Origin: CAZKWG01 sp964615375
GTDB taxonomy: Bacteria; Myxococcota_A; UBA796; CAZKWG01
DNA: 64,000 nucleotides
Direction: 5' to 3'
Assembly: GCA_964615375.1 (NCBI GenBank)
Contig: CAZTOW010000020.1
Coordinates: 84,091 to 148,090 of the forward strand
Part shown: positions 36,294 to 45,171 of the stretch, piece by piece
How positions within the stretch are numbered: the stretch's first letter is position 1
Layout of the letters: the number at the start of each line of letters is the position of its first letter
Notes under the pieces: generated by a model
Told to the model about the DNA's origin: nothing
Databases searched by the model: none
What the model saw: only the letters and a program-made list of their open reading frames with translations
Made by a program: the position numbers and the translations under genes

Positions 36294-36869
36294 TCACCAG
36301 CGCGGGGAAGGGCCGCTCGGAGGCTCGCGATCGGGGAGCTCCTCCCGGGGCGCCGAGCGGACGGGATCCTGGCGCTCCATGCGCTCCCGGCGCGCCTCGT
36401 CCGCGGCCTCCTCCCGGTCCTCTCCCTCGCTCCCGTCATCTTCGGCGCGGGCGCTGAAGACATCGGAAGAACCACCCACATCGCCCGAGATCTCCGAGAT
36501 GCGCCGGAGATCCAGGCGGGCCAGCGAGGGCCCGTCGGCCTCCGCCTGGATCGCGCGAAGCGCCCGGTGGAAGGCGGCGACGCGCGCACGGCCTCGCGCC
36601 TCGATCATCTCCGGGGCGCGCAGGCGGACGGCGTAGTCCAGGCCCGCCACGATCTGGCGGGCCTTCGCCGGGTCGCCGTCCGCGAGGAAGGCGCGCGCCA
36701 GCGCGAGATCATGGTTCATCCAGGCCCAGTCGTCGGCGGGCATCTCGTGGAAACGCCCGCTCTCCAGGTGATCGACGTCCGGCAGCGCGCAGTCGTCCAG
36801 GCCGCACGCGCGCGCGACGCCCGAGGCGGTGATCCAGAGGACGACAGACGCGATGAAGGCACGCTTCAT
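36294..36869 (-). CDS. small exported protein of unknown function
   Basis: A 191-residue protein with a Sec signal peptide (MKRAFIASVVLWITASGVARA, then CGLDDCALPDVDHL). The start is ATG 36869, with GGAG eight bases upstream. The mature N-terminal half is helical and TPR-like (WAWMNHDLALARAFLADGDPAKARQIVAGL). The C-terminal ~60 residues are highly charged, rich in D/E/R (EDDGSEGEDREEAADEARRERMERQ) and probably disordered. I recognise no family. It is convergent with glnS. Confidence 0.65.
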   Translation of the reverse strand: MKRAFIASVVLWITASGVARACGLDDCALPDVDHLESGRFHEMPADDWAWMNHDLALARAFLADGDPAKARQIVAGLDYAVRLRAPEMIEARGRARVAAFHRALRAIQAEADGPSLARLDLRRISEISGDVGGSSDVFSARAEDDGSEGEDREEAADEARRERMERQDPVRSAPREELPDREPPSGPSPRW

Positions 36870-37171
36870 GGCACATTCTCCACGCGCCGCGACCGACCGG
36901 ACACCCGCGCGCAAGGGGCACCCCAACCCGCCGCCACCCATTGGCGCCGGGCCGTGATGCTCCAGCGAGCGCCCTGCCCCGAGGGGGCAGCGTGTCACGA
37001 CGCGCATGGAAATTAACCACTCTGTGCGTTCTGTCCCATTCGACAGGCCAGAATCTGTCCGCTTACGACGATTCGGCGGTGAGGCGGCGCTTTCGGGGCG
37101 CCCCGAAGCGGGCTCCGCTCCTTGATCCACGCTCGCAGAAACTGGCCCCATCTGATAATGGTCTCTCAGCC
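36870..37171. other. 302-bp divergent intergenic region
   Basis: This is a control region for two divergent genes with no supportable coding sequence. It contains a perfect 7-bp hairpin (CTGCCCC 36974-36980 / GGGGCAG 36984-36990) and a perfect 16-bp palindrome TTCGGGGC/GCCCCGAA at 37092-37107. A -10-like GATAAT at 37154-37159 lies only 13 bases before the ATG of the right-hand gene; no convincing -35 element was found. Confidence 0.4.
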
Positions 37172-38155
37172 ATGAAAGCGCGACTCTCGCTCGGAACGCT
37201 GGTGGTGCTCCTGGCGCTGGGGCTCTCCCTGGCGCTGAGCGCCGTCGTCGTGCTGCCCTGGCGGGCGCCCGCCTCCCCGCGCGGGGCGGAGCTGGAGGCG
37301 CGCTGGCGGGAGATCGAGGGCTGGGCGGGGCTGAGCGCCATCTCCGGGGACGCCCCCGCCATCGTGAAGGCGGACCTCGCGGTGGAGCGCCGGGCGGCGG
37401 AGATCTCGGCGCTGGCGCGGCCGGCGCTGCTCTCGCCCGCGGGGCGGCTGCGCGAGCAGGAGCTCCCCGAGGAGGCCCGCATCGCCCTGCGCGCGCTGGA
37501 GGGCTGGGACGCCGCGGGGGCGGGCCTGGGCGCCGATCCCTGCGGCGAGGCCCTGACGGCCGTGCCCGCGCTGACCATGGGCGAGCTCCTGCTGGCGGTT
37601 TCCGGGGGGCCGGACGCGCCGGAGCTCGGGCGCGCGCTGCGGCTGGCGGCGGCCCTGCGCACCAGCGGGGACCTGGGGCTGGTGACCATCGGCTTCAACC
37701 TGGCCGAGTCCGCCATGGGCTGGGCGCAGGCCCGCCGGCTCCCGCCCGACCCGGTCTTCCTGGAGCACCGCCCCCGCTCGGCGGAGGTCTTCGTCGCCGC
37801 CACCCGGGACGCGGTCTGCACCGTGCGCCGCGCCGAGAGCGCCATCGCCCGCGTCGGCTTCCCCGGCCTTCTGGCCGAGCTCGGACCCGAGGCCGCCCCG
37901 CCCTGGATCCGCCCGCTGCTGGACCCGGCGCGCGAGCTCGAGGCCCTGCGCGCCTTCCACGTCCAGCGCCTCGGCGCCGCCGCCTCGGAGAAGGACAACT
38001 TCGGCCGCCTGCGCGCGCACCTCCAGATCCCGGAGCGCGCCGCCCTCCCCCACGCCGCCCTGGTTCGCGGCATGGTGAAGGACCCGCGCGAGCTCTTCGT
38101 GCGCTGGCGCGAGGTCTTCGAGCGCTACGACGCCTGGGTGGACGGCCGGGGCTGA
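37172..38155 (+). CDS. uncharacterised protein with N-terminal membrane anchor
   Basis: A 327-residue protein starting MKARLSLGTLVVLLALGLSLALSAVVVLPW, an uncleaved signal anchor or signal peptide. The remainder is alpha-helical, alanine/arginine/leucine rich, and presumably periplasmic. Two cysteines (DPCGEAL, DAVCTVRR) may pair. No known domain is recognised. The ATG at 37172 was chosen because the hydrophobic segment begins there; the longer frame upstream has no support. The gene ends eight bases from the convergent radical-SAM gene, and both stops lie in one small palindrome. Confidence 0.65.
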   Translation: MKARLSLGTLVVLLALGLSLALSAVVVLPWRAPASPRGAELEARWREIEGWAGLSAISGDAPAIVKADLAVERRAAEISALARPALLSPAGRLREQELPEEARIALRALEGWDAAGAGLGADPCGEALTAVPALTMGELLLAVSGGPDAPELGRALRLAAALRTSGDLGLVTIGFNLAESAMGWAQARRLPPDPVFLEHRPRSAEVFVAATRDAVCTVRRAESAIARVGFPGLLAELGPEAAPPWIRPLLDPARELEALRAFHVQRLGAAASEKDNFGRLRAHLQIPERAALPHAALVRGMVKDPRELFVRWREVFERYDAWVDGRG

Positions 38156-38162
38156 GCCCGGC

Positions 38163-39653
38163 TCAGGCCACCGCCTCGGTGCCCTCACCGCCGCCGAAGA
38201 TGCTCTTGAGCATGTTCAGGCTCGGCTTCTCGGCGTTGAAGAACAGGAAGGAGAACAGGTTGGACGCCTGGACGTACTTGCCCACGTCGCGCCAGTTGCG
38301 GATGTTCTCGGCGTGCCGCGCCAGTGTGACCGGGCGGAAGTAGAACTCCCGGTAGAACTTGCGGTGCAGCTCGACGAGGTCCTGCGGCTCCAGACCCCAG
38401 GGAACGAAGGTGGGCTCCCAGAAGCTCTTCTCGTCCGTGGTCGTGTTCACCAGGCGGCCGTACTTGTGGCCCTCCTTCTCCCAGAGCTCCATCTGCGGGG
38501 TCTTGGGCAGCAGGGTGTTGATCTGCACGGTGACGTCGTGCAGCGGCAGGGACTTGGCGAACTCGATGGTCTCCTCGATGGTCTCGCGCGTGTCCGGCAT
38601 GTGGCCCACGATGAAGAAGGCCTTGGGCCGCAGCCCGACCTCGTGCGCCGCCGTGATCGCCGCGCGGATCTTCTCCTTGGTGATGCCCTTGGAGATGAAG
38701 TCCAGCACCTTGTCCGAGCCGCTCTCGATGCCGAAGCGCGCGCGCCAGCAGCCCGCCTCCTTCATACGCTGCAGCAGCGGCTTGTCCACCACCTCCACGC
38801 GGGTGGAGCAGGTCCAGCTCACCTTGACCCCGCGGCGGATGATCTCGTCGCAGATCGCGTAGACGCGCCGCTTGTTCGCGCAGAACAGCGAGTCCACGAA
38901 GGCGATGTCCTTGGCGCCGAAGTCGCGGACGAGGTGCTCGATCTCGTCCACGATGTACTCGGGGCTGTGGCTGCGGTAGCCAGACCGCGACTTCTGGCAG
39001 AAGGCGCAGGCGTGCGGGCAGCCGCGGCTGGTGATCATCGCGAACTTGGGGAAGTCGTGCTCGTCCACCGGGATGGGCCGGTAGAGGTTCATCGGCAGCA
39101 GGTGGCGCGCCGGGAAGGCGAGCTGGTCGAGCTCGCGGAAGGTCTTGCGGTGCGGCGTGTGGTGGAGCCCGTTCGGCGTGCGGAAGACGATGCCCGGGAT
39201 GTCCTCGAGCGCCTTGCGGCCCTTGTAGTGCTCCACGAGCTCCAGCATGGTGTGCTCGCCCTCGTGGATGACGCCCACGTCGAAGCAGTCGTCGCCCATG
39301 GCCTGATCAGGCACCAGCGTGACGTGGTAGCTGCCCAGGATCACGGGCACGCTGGGCATGGCCTGCTTGAGCTTCTTCGCCAGCCGGCGCGTGGTCTCGA
39401 AGCTGACCGTGAACGAGCCCACGCCGACGATGTCCGGCTTGAACTCCTCCACGCGCTTGACGGTCTTCTCCACGTTCAGCTGCTCGGCCGCCGCGTCGAT
39501 GCAGGCCACGGTCTCGCCGGACTGCTCGAGCGCCGCGGCGATGTAGAGCAGGCCGAGCGGCGCTGAATTGTAGAAGAGATACGAGGTGACCGGGCTGACG
39601 TGGCCGTTCTCGAGCACACTGTCGATGGGCGGGTTGATCAGCATCACGCGCAT
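38163..39653 (-). CDS. B12-binding radical SAM protein
   Basis: A 496-residue radical-SAM enzyme with an N-terminal cobalamin-binding domain (~1-150: VMLINPPIDS, PLGLLYIAAALEQSG, VGVGSFTVSF, VILGSYHVT, VGVIHEGEHTMLEL). The 4Fe-4S cluster motif CPHACAFC is at C212/C216/C219, in SRGCPHACAFCQK. Further on come VSWTCSTRVE, GCWRARFGIESGSDKVLDFISKGIT and FIVGHMPDTRETIEETIEFA, the usual order for the BchE/P-methylase-like class. These enzymes methylate unactivated carbon or phosphorus, or rearrange tetrapyrroles. The substrate cannot be assigned. The start is ATG 39653, with AGGAGA upstream. Confidence 0.92.
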   Translation of the reverse strand: MRVMLINPPIDSVLENGHVSPVTSYLFYNSAPLGLLYIAAALEQSGETVACIDAAAEQLNVEKTVKRVEEFKPDIVGVGSFTVSFETTRRLAKKLKQAMPSVPVILGSYHVTLVPDQAMGDDCFDVGVIHEGEHTMLELVEHYKGRKALEDIPGIVFRTPNGLHHTPHRKTFRELDQLAFPARHLLPMNLYRPIPVDEHDFPKFAMITSRGCPHACAFCQKSRSGYRSHSPEYIVDEIEHLVRDFGAKDIAFVDSLFCANKRRVYAICDEIIRRGVKVSWTCSTRVEVVDKPLLQRMKEAGCWRARFGIESGSDKVLDFISKGITKEKIRAAITAAHEVGLRPKAFFIVGHMPDTRETIEETIEFAKSLPLHDVTVQINTLLPKTPQMELWEKEGHKYGRLVNTTTDEKSFWEPTFVPWGLEPQDLVELHRKFYREFYFRPVTLARHAENIRNWRDVGKYVQASNLFSFLFFNAEKPSLNMLKSIFGGGEGTEAVA

Positions 39654-39753
39654 GCGAGGATCTCCTACGGGTCTACTAGGATACACCACTCCCGGCGTGA
39701 TGCCCAGCCCCGGCTCACGCCACGTGATACACCGGATCGCGAGGAATGGCCAG

Positions 39754-40296
39754 ATGGACTACTTCTCTGACGTCCTGGCGCCCGGCGAGCAGGTGCTCGC
39801 GGAGCTCGGCGCCCCCGGGCCCTCCGCCGAGCGCGCCGCCGGGCAGGAGCGCGTCTGGTACCAGCTCGCCGTCACGCCGACGCGCGTGCTGCTGGTGCGC
39901 CTCATCCAGAGCCCGAGCTCGGGCAGCTACGCCCCCGTGGCGCGGCTGGCGGTGGGCAAGGAATTCGTGCGCATCCGCCGATTCCCCCGCACCCCGCACA
40001 GCCAGGCCCACCTGGAGATCCTCGGCGTCGGCGACCCCGTCACGCTCGTGGACATCGACGACAAGAGCGTCTTCCCCTTCCTGGAGCCCTTCCTGGCCGC
40101 CTGGGGCGGGCAGGTGGAGGGCGCCGGCGTCATCGTCGAGCGCGACCGCGACCCCTACGACAACGTGGGCGAGAAGCTGGAGACGAAGAAGCTGATCTAT
40201 GTGGTGGCCGCCTTCTTCGTCCTGTTCTGGCTCTGCTGCGGGTGCGCGGGGCTGGGGGTGCTGGTGCGGCAGGTGCTGATGCCCTTGGTGGAGTGA
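39754..40296 (+). CDS. small C-terminally membrane-anchored protein
   Basis: A 180-residue protein, unrecognised. Residues 1-140 form a soluble, probably beta-rich domain (GQERVWYQLAVTPTRVLLVRLIQSPSSG, EFVRIRRFP, VTLVDIDDKSVFPFLEPFL) that faintly resembles a PH-like fold. A single strong membrane helix follows at ~148-172 (LIYVVAAFFVLFWLCCGCAGLGVLV), with a CC-C cluster. ATG 39754 has GAGG ten bases upstream. It is divergent from the radical-SAM gene by 100 bases. Confidence 0.65.
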   Translation: MDYFSDVLAPGEQVLAELGAPGPSAERAAGQERVWYQLAVTPTRVLLVRLIQSPSSGSYAPVARLAVGKEFVRIRRFPRTPHSQAHLEILGVGDPVTLVDIDDKSVFPFLEPFLAAWGGQVEGAGVIVERDRDPYDNVGEKLETKKLIYVVAAFFVLFWLCCGCAGLGVLVRQVLMPLVE

Positions 40297-40374
40297 GGGA
40301 TATCTGAACTTTCAGGGGTCCATCGGGTAGCCCGTGGGCTGGGCATCGGCGGCAGGCTCAGGTATGATCCCGAC

Positions 40375-40584
40375 ATGGACCTGACCTTCGACCAGATGAG
40401 CCCTGCTGAGCGCATTCTTTACGTGCAGGATCTGTGGGACCGCATCGCCGAGCACCCGGACGAGGTGCCGGTCAGCGACGAGATGCGCGCTGAGCTGGAT
40501 CGAAGGCTGGCCGAGCACCGGGCTGATCCGAGCTCGGCGGTGCCGTGGGAGACGGTGAGGGCGCGCCTGCGCACGCGGCGGTGA
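40375..40584 (+). CDS. antitoxin, putative addiction module component family
   Basis: A 69-residue protein matching the short 'addiction module component' (Unstab_antitox) family: FDQMSPAERILYVQDLWDRIA, then VSDEMRAELDRRLAEHRADPSSAVPWETVRARL. It would bind and neutralise the RelE/ParE-like toxin encoded immediately downstream and probably represses the pair's promoter. The stop overlaps the toxin's GTG start (GTGA), so toxin translation depends on antitoxin translation. Confidence 0.9.
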   Translation: MDLTFDQMSPAERILYVQDLWDRIAEHPDEVPVSDEMRAELDRRLAEHRADPSSAVPWETVRARLRTRR

Positions 40585-40877
40585 GCCTGCCCGTCACACT
40601 TCGGCCGCAGGTCGAAGCTGAGCTCCTGGACGCGGCGGACTGGTACGACGCGCAGCGTGTGGGCCTCGGCGAGCAGCTCCTGATCTGCGTCGAGGCGGCC
40701 ATCGCTCGCGTCGCTCGCAGCCCCGAGAGCTGCGAGCGTGTGCATGGCGAGGTGAGGCGCGCGCTCGTGAGGCGCTTCCCCTACTGCGTCTACTACAAGG
40801 TCGAGGGCGAGGCGCTCCTGGTCCTCGCGGTGGGTCACGAGCGACGAAAGCCGGGGTACTGGGCGGAGCGCGAGTGA
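40581..40877 (+). CDS. RelE/ParE-superfamily toxin
   Basis: A 98-residue toxin beginning at GTG 40581, inside the antitoxin stop. The RelE/ParE pattern is clear: RPQVEAELLDAADWYDAQRVGLGEQLL, an internal SPESCERV, and the C-terminal strands VRRFPYCVYYKVEGEALLVLAVGHERRKPGYW. The last arginine/histidine cluster is typical of active members. Depending on subfamily it would act on ribosome-bound mRNA or on DNA gyrase, which cannot be told here. An in-frame start further upstream only overlaps the antitoxin. Confidence 0.9.
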   Translation: MSLPVTLRPQVEAELLDAADWYDAQRVGLGEQLLICVEAAIARVARSPESCERVHGEVRRALVRRFPYCVYYKVEGEALLVLAVGHERRKPGYWAERE

Positions 40878-40909
40878 GGCGCGAGCCACTTCGATCCGCG
40901 CTTCAGGCC

Positions 40910-42049
40910 TCAGGCCGGCGCGTAGCCGCGGCCCACCACGACGTGCCGGATCGGGTGCTGACCATGCAGCACGATCAGGCGCTGCAGCAGGTTGTCCACC
41001 GCCCGCTGCTCGGCCCGGCCGCAGTCCACCTGGTAGACCACGCAGTCCGGCTGGGGTGACTCGGGGTCGGAGATGTAGTGCAGGCGACCGCGATCCTGGT
41101 TGCCGAAGGCGCCGTCGAAGCCGGCGCGGTACCAGTCGCCGATGATGGGGTCGGCCTTGTCGATGGCGCCGGGGCGCTCGAAGCGGATCTGGAAGGTGAG
41201 CTGGTCCCACGGGCACTGGCTCGAGGTCCAGACCTTGAACGCGCTGTCGCTGGGCGTGGGGAAGAGCACGGGGGCGTGGGCCAGGGGCTCGAAGCCCTCG
41301 ATCGCCACGATCATCGGCTCCTCGCCGATGAGGCCGGGCTGGCCGGTCTTCGGGTTCACCAGGTCCACGCGGATGCCAGCGTAGGGCCGGGCGCCCTCGG
41401 CGATGATGGGCACGACCCGGTCGCCGTCGCGGCGCATGCGGGCGGCCTCGGCGATCCAGCCCTGCTCGGCCATCCGGTTCGCGTGGTGGTCGAAGAAGTC
41501 CACGTAGCTCTCGCGGTGCGCCTGGAGGAAGGCGCCCGGGTGGAAGTCCTCGCGCCGGAAGGCGGCCAGAGCCTTGAGGAAGGCGGCGGTGGACTCGCGC
41601 GGCTCGGAGGCCTCGCTCGCGTTCTCGGCGTGGGCCGTGAGCTGGGCCACGCCCTCGTCCAGGCGACCCCAGGCCAGCAGCAGGTAGCCCAGACCCTGCT
41701 GGGCCTGCGCGTGGCCGGGCTCGTGGCGCAGCACCTCGCGGTAGGCGGCCTCGGCCTCGGAAGGCTGGGAGAGATCCTCGAAGATCGCGGCGCGCGTCAG
41801 CATGATCTGCGCCATCATCATCGCGGCGTTCTCGCCGGCCTCTTCCTGTGCGAGATCGAAGAGCTCCTCGTTGACCTGCAGCGCGAGGAAGGGCTCGCCG
41901 AGCTGCAGGTGCGTCACCGAGAGCGCGTGCCGCAGATCCAGGCGGGTCGGGTTGGCCGTGATCGCCTGCTGGAGGGCAGACAGGGCCTCCTTCGGGTTCC
42001 CAGCCTGCAAGGCGGACATTGCCTTCTCTACGAGCGCGTCGGCGTTCAC
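40910..42049 (-). CDS. TPR-repeat protein of unknown function
   Basis: A 379-residue cytoplasmic protein. Residues ~1-190 are TPR helices (VEKAMSALQAGNPKEALSALQQAITANPTRLDLRHALSVTHLQLG, EAEAAYREVLRHEPGHAQAQQGLGYLLLAWGRLDEGVAQL). Residues ~190-379 form a separate beta-rich domain (YAGIRVDLVNPKTGQPGLIGEEPMIVAIEGFEPLAHAP, LTFQIRFERPGAIDKADP, HYISDPESPQPDCVVYQVDCG). I do not recognise the second domain. The start ATG 42049 follows a GGAGGGTACC site. It is divergent from the MopE-repeat lipoprotein. Confidence 0.7.
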   Translation of the reverse strand: MNADALVEKAMSALQAGNPKEALSALQQAITANPTRLDLRHALSVTHLQLGEPFLALQVNEELFDLAQEEAGENAAMMMAQIMLTRAAIFEDLSQPSEAEAAYREVLRHEPGHAQAQQGLGYLLLAWGRLDEGVAQLTAHAENASEASEPRESTAAFLKALAAFRREDFHPGAFLQAHRESYVDFFDHHANRMAEQGWIAEAARMRRDGDRVVPIIAEGARPYAGIRVDLVNPKTGQPGLIGEEPMIVAIEGFEPLAHAPVLFPTPSDSAFKVWTSSQCPWDQLTFQIRFERPGAIDKADPIIGDWYRAGFDGAFGNQDRGRLHYISDPESPQPDCVVYQVDCGRAEQRAVDNLLQRLIVLHGQHPIRHVVVGRGYAPA

Positions 42050-42240
42050 GGTACCCTCCTGTGCGAGCGGCGCGGCGGAGAGCGGCCTCCGCCCGGCCGG
42101 CGAGTATAGCGCGAGCGCCGCGGACAGCCGCCAGGGGCGAGCAGGACATGGCGCCTCGACCTCCGAGATCGCGCCGGAGACGGAGGAGCCTGTGGTACGG
42201 TATCGTTGCGCGTCCCTGCGCGCGCGATCCCGGAGACGCC

Positions 42241-44844
42241 GTGCGAGCCCTCAACCTTCTGCCCCTCCTCCTCCTCGCCGCCTGCGCGGACAAGCCCGAG
42301 ACGGACGGCGGGGACGACACCCACGACACGTCCACGGAGACCCAGCCTCCCACGGACGACGACGGGGACGGCTTCTTCTCCGATGAGGACTGCGACGACG
42401 GCAACGAGGAGGTGAACCCCTCGGCCGTGGAGATCTGCGACGGCATCGACAACAACTGCGAGGGCACCGTCGACGAGGGCGTGACCAGCACCTGGTACGC
42501 CGACGACGACGGAGACGGCTACGGCGACCCGGAGAGCACGACCGGGGCCTGCTCGCGGCCCGAGGGCTACGTGCCCGTGCCCAACGACTGCGACGACACC
42601 GACGCCACCGTCTGGCCGGGCGCGTCCGAGATCTGCGACGGCAAGGACCAGGACTGCAACGGCGAGGTGGACGAGGGCGTCACCAGCCTGTTCTATGTGG
42701 ACGCCGACGGCGACGGATACGGCGACCCGGGCCAGACCACGCCCTCCTGCGAGGGGCTGCCGGGCTCGTCCGACGATCCGACCGACTGCGACGACACCGA
42801 CCCCGAGGAGCACCCCGGCGCCGACGAGCACTGCGACGGCGAGGACGACGACTGCGACGGGCTGACCGACGAGGAGCCCACGGTCGAGGGCGGCCTGTGG
42901 TACCCCGACGCCGACGGCGACGGATACGGCGACCCCGACGGCGCCACCTCCACCATCTGCGTGCAGCCCGCCGGCTACGTGGACAACGTCGATGACTGCG
43001 ACGACCGCGACGACGCCGTCTACCCCGACGCCGAGGAGCAGTGCAGCAACGAGACCGACGACGACTGCGACGGCGAGGTGGACGAGGGCTGCCCCGTCGA
43101 GCACTGCGGCAACATCGACGTCGACGAGACCTGGACCGCCGACCACCTCCACATCGTGACCTGCGACGTCACCGTGGGCGGGCCGGAGTCTCCGGTGCTG
43201 ACCATCGAGGACGGCGTGCGGGTGGAGTTCGTCATCGGCACCGGGCTCTACGTGGCCGGCTCGAGCTCGGGCCGGATGGACGTGCTGGGCGACGAGCTGG
43301 GCGTCACGTTTACGTCCGAGGAGGACACCCCCTCCCCCGGCGACTGGACGGAGCTCAAGATCGGCTACTTCGACGAGGGCAGCACGCTGAGCGGCTTCAC
43401 CCTGGAGGGCGGGGGCGGCGGGGGCTACGGCGCGCTGCTGATCTACGGCGCCTCCCCCACCCTCTCCGACTGCGCGGTGAGCGGCAGCGCGAGCGCGGGC
43501 ATCTACGGGCGCGTGGGCGCGAGCCTGAGCCTCGTCGACTGCGACCTGAGCGACAACGCCGACGACGGGCTCTACCTGGAGGCGAGCGGCGAGCTGACCC
43601 GCTTCGAGGGCGTGAACATGACCGGCAACGGCGGCTTCCCGCTCAGCGTGCCGGCGAACTCGGTGGGCCTGCTGGACGAGACCTCCACCTACACCGGGAA
43701 CGGGGACGACCGGATCAAGATCCTGGAGGACAAGGTCACGGCCAGCGCCACCTGGAGCGCGCTCGGGCTCCCCTACTACGTGGTGGGCAACGTCTCGGTG
43801 GAGGGCTCGACCACGCCCACCCTGGCCATCGAGGACGGCGTGGAGCTGCTGTTCTCCGGCGGCGTGGGCATGAGCGTGGGCGACGCGGGGCGCGGCATCC
43901 TGGACGTGCGAGGCGACACGCTGGGCGTGGTGTTCACGGCCGCGGACGACGAGGATCCCGGGGAGTGGGACGGGATCAGCTTCGGGGCCTTCGACGAGGG
44001 CAGCAGCCTGACCATGGCCGAGGTGACCTGGGGCGGCGGCAACGGCTACGGCGGGATCTACGCCAGCGGCGCGAGCCTGAGCCTGGAGGGCTGCACCATC
44101 GCCGGCAACGACGGGGCGGGCATCTACGCGAAGAGCAGCGCCGAGCTCGACATCACCGAGACCACCATCCAGGAGAACGACGGCTACGGGCTCTACGTCC
44201 ACACGAACGCCGCCCTGGCCTCCGGCGCGGGGGCGAGCTTCGAGGACAACGTGGTGACCGGCAACGAAGAGGAGGGTGTGGTCGTGCCCGCGGGCTCGGT
44301 GGCCGAGCTGGACGAGTCCTCCACCTACAGCGGGAACGGCGAGCCCGGCGTGCGCGTGCTGGCCGGCACCATCGAGGAGGACAGCACCTGGCAGCTCCTC
44401 GACGAGGACTACGTCATCGCGGGGGACGTGGAGGTGGCGAGCTCCAGCCGCCCGGTGCTCACGCTCTCCGCCGGGCTCACGCTCTCCTTCGAGCCCGCCG
44501 CCGGCCTACAAGTGGGGGTGGACAGCTACGGCTCGCTGGCCGTGGTGGGGACCCGCAGCGCGCCGGTCACGCTGACCTCCAACGCCGAGTCCCCCGCGGG
44601 CGGCGACTGGGACGGCGTGACCCTGGGGAAGCGCTGCGACACCTCCGACGTCTCCATGAGCTACGTCGATATCGCCTACGGCGGCGGGAACGGGTACGCC
44701 AACCTGCTCTTCGTCGAGTGCGACGGGACCGTCTCCAACGCCACCATCCGCTCGTCCTCGGCCTGGGGCATCTACCGGGACGGCGCCTCGCCGACGATCA
44801 GCAGCGTCACCTACAGCGACAACGCCTCGGGCACGCTCTACTGA
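42241..44844 (+). CDS. MopE-repeat plus beta-helix surface lipoprotein
   Basis: An 867-residue predicted lipoprotein. GTG 42241, five bases after GGAGA, gives RALNLLPLLLLAACADK (lipobox LAAC). The mature part begins with four MopE-type metal-binding repeats (~30-300). Their pattern is D-x-D-G-D-G-(Y/F), then D-C-D-D and C-(D/S)-(G/N)-x-x-x-(D/N)-x-(D/N)-C-x-G-x-(V/T)-D-E-G, as in Methylococcus MopE copper binding and many myxobacterial proteins. Three ~200-residue modules then form a right-handed beta-helix-like region, with repeated SPVLTIEDGVRVEF / TPTLAIEDGVELLF / RPVLTLSAGLTLSF and GDW/GEW segments. It is probably exposed on the cell surface. Confidence 0.85.
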   Translation: MRALNLLPLLLLAACADKPETDGGDDTHDTSTETQPPTDDDGDGFFSDEDCDDGNEEVNPSAVEICDGIDNNCEGTVDEGVTSTWYADDDGDGYGDPESTTGACSRPEGYVPVPNDCDDTDATVWPGASEICDGKDQDCNGEVDEGVTSLFYVDADGDGYGDPGQTTPSCEGLPGSSDDPTDCDDTDPEEHPGADEHCDGEDDDCDGLTDEEPTVEGGLWYPDADGDGYGDPDGATSTICVQPAGYVDNVDDCDDRDDAVYPDAEEQCSNETDDDCDGEVDEGCPVEHCGNIDVDETWTADHLHIVTCDVTVGGPESPVLTIEDGVRVEFVIGTGLYVAGSSSGRMDVLGDELGVTFTSEEDTPSPGDWTELKIGYFDEGSTLSGFTLEGGGGGGYGALLIYGASPTLSDCAVSGSASAGIYGRVGASLSLVDCDLSDNADDGLYLEASGELTRFEGVNMTGNGGFPLSVPANSVGLLDETSTYTGNGDDRIKILEDKVTASATWSALGLPYYVVGNVSVEGSTTPTLAIEDGVELLFSGGVGMSVGDAGRGILDVRGDTLGVVFTAADDEDPGEWDGISFGAFDEGSSLTMAEVTWGGGNGYGGIYASGASLSLEGCTIAGNDGAGIYAKSSAELDITETTIQENDGYGLYVHTNAALASGAGASFEDNVVTGNEEEGVVVPAGSVAELDESSTYSGNGEPGVRVLAGTIEEDSTWQLLDEDYVIAGDVEVASSSRPVLTLSAGLTLSFEPAAGLQVGVDSYGSLAVVGTRSAPVTLTSNAESPAGGDWDGVTLGKRCDTSDVSMSYVDIAYGGGNGYANLLFVECDGTVSNATIRSSSAWGIYRDGASPTISSVTYSDNASGTLY

Positions 44845-44871
44845 GCGCGGCGGACGGCTGAGCGCGGCAGA

Positions 44872-45090
44872 CTACTGGGGGCTGCGGGCGCGGGCGACCT
44901 TCTCGCGGCGGGGCCCCTGGTGGCGCGGCGTCCACGGGCAGTGGCGGCAGCCGGCCCAGCAGCACTCCCCGCGCTCCTTCAGGTACTCGGCCGTGAGCAC
45001 CATCAGCCCGGTGTCGGGATCGATGTAGCCCGCGTCGCCGCGGGCGCAGGCGGCGGCGTGAAGGCGCTCGACTCGGGGGCTCAGGGGCAT
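44872..45090 (-). CDS. DUF5522-family small cysteine-rich protein
   Basis: A 72-residue protein fitting DUF5522: RLHAAACARGDAGYIDPDTGLMVLTAEYLKERGECCWAGCRHCPW. The CC-x-x-x-C-x-x-C cluster suggests metal or iron-sulfur binding. Its function is unknown. The start is uncertain: ATG 45090 is taken because the conserved region starts just after it; alternative starts lie up to 45141. It is convergent with the MopE gene and divergent from the EEP gene. Confidence 0.7.
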   Translation of the reverse strand: MPLSPRVERLHAAACARGDAGYIDPDTGLMVLTAEYLKERGECCWAGCRHCPWTPRHQGPRREKVARARSPQ

Positions 45091-45171
45091 GGGTCGCTTG
45101 GGTCCAGCATGCAAGATAGACCCGCGGGGCGCGAGAGGCAAGGCGGCCGGGGGCGCGGGGGGTGCGCGGAC

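Noticed and set aside
44920..45171. Upstream in-frame extension of the EEP gene
   Set aside because: The lipoprotein signal begins at ATG 45172 and the extension is antisense to the DUF5522 gene.
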